From Akkermansiaceae bacterium (lineage in GTDB: Bacteria; Verrucomicrobiota; Verrucomicrobiia; Verrucomicrobiales; Akkermansiaceae), in assembly GCA_014379305.1 (NCBI GenBank), contig JACMMB010000031.1, positions 1 to 6,245 of the forward strand: 6,245 bases of DNA, read 5' to 3'. The notes beneath the pieces were generated by a model. The model was not told the origin of the DNA and did not search any database. It saw only the letters and a list, made by a program, of their open reading frames with translations. A program made the translations under genes and the position numbers. Of the stretch, positions 6,148-6,245 are shown piece after piece (the stretch's first letter is position 1; each line of letters starts with the position of its first letter).

Positions 6148-6245
6148 AAATCGCACCTTTCACCTTTTCAGATAAGCCTGACTTACCCAAAAAAAACTTC
6201 GACACTCCCCTGCCGGACGCACTCCAGCCCCCCGGAAGCAATACA

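Larger units (their letters stand above)
6092..6245 (-). promoter_or_regulatory. Upstream region of the four-gene block, probable promoter
   Basis: This 154-base stretch has no convincing gene on either strand: there is no ATG on the plus strand, and the minus-strand frames open at the edge end at 6183, 6134 and nearby without recognisable protein character. Its middle (about 6125-6200) is richer in A and T than the flanking genes, as expected for a promoter. On the coding strand it contains a T8 tract (6189-6196), a loose TTATCT that could serve as a -10 element (about 6170-6175) and the palindrome at 6134-6147. I cannot point to a clear -35/-10 pair. The T8 tract could instead belong to a terminator of a gene further right, but no GC stem sits directly before it. 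Confidence 0.4.

Noticed and set aside
5624..6175. Plus-strand open frame of 183 codons opposite the Nudix-like gene
   Set aside because: His/Pro/Leu-rich shadow of a gene with well-conserved blocks on the other strand; no domain recognised.
6189..6196. T8 tract on the minus strand as an intrinsic terminator
   Set aside because: No GC-rich stem-loop directly precedes it on that strand, so it was kept only as a component of the upstream region.
6134..6244. Minus-strand frame open at the right edge for 36 codons, possibly the tail of another gene
   Set aside because: All three minus-strand frames are open for 20 to 36 codons at the edge and none looks like a real C terminus, so there is no basis to choose one. 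More sequence to the right would settle it.

Overview
The window is high-GC, gene-dense chromosomal DNA holding five protein genes and almost no free space. The gene mix suggests a bacterium of the Verrucomicrobiota or a related PVC-type phylum: a eukaryotic-type UTP-glucose-1-phosphate uridylyltransferase, a Nudix-like protein of the 'phosphoesterase' (COG4112-like) type, and a prepilin peptidase with a large soluble insertion before its GxGD motif. This placement is inferred from protein character, not from a marker gene.

Layout: bases 1-1550 (+) carry the 3' four fifths of an ABC-F ATPase gene whose beginning lies outside the window. It converges, with a 14-base gap, on a block of four minus-strand genes. 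In transcription order (right to left) these are a Nudix-like hydrolase (6091-5474), the uridylyltransferase (about 5406-4027), argininosuccinate lyase argH (4023-2671) and an A24 prepilin peptidase (2689-1565). The last three are packed tightly: 3 bases lie between the uridylyltransferase stop and the argH ATG, and the prepilin peptidase start lies inside the end of argH. The four genes look like one transcription unit driven from the region at 6092-6245, which holds a perfect 6-base-arm palindrome, a T8 tract on the coding strand and a strong ribosome binding site.

The genes do not form one obvious pathway. They cover nucleotide-sugar supply, the last step of arginine synthesis, type IV pilus/type II secretion precursor processing, and an unassigned Nudix-type activity. 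They look like housekeeping genes sharing a transcript rather than a specialised system. I saw no RNA genes, CRISPR array, insertion sequence, phage gene or attachment site. Points worth a second look are the prepilin peptidase insertion domain, the imperfect Nudix box, the palindrome, and several start codons where the longest open frame is probably not the real protein.
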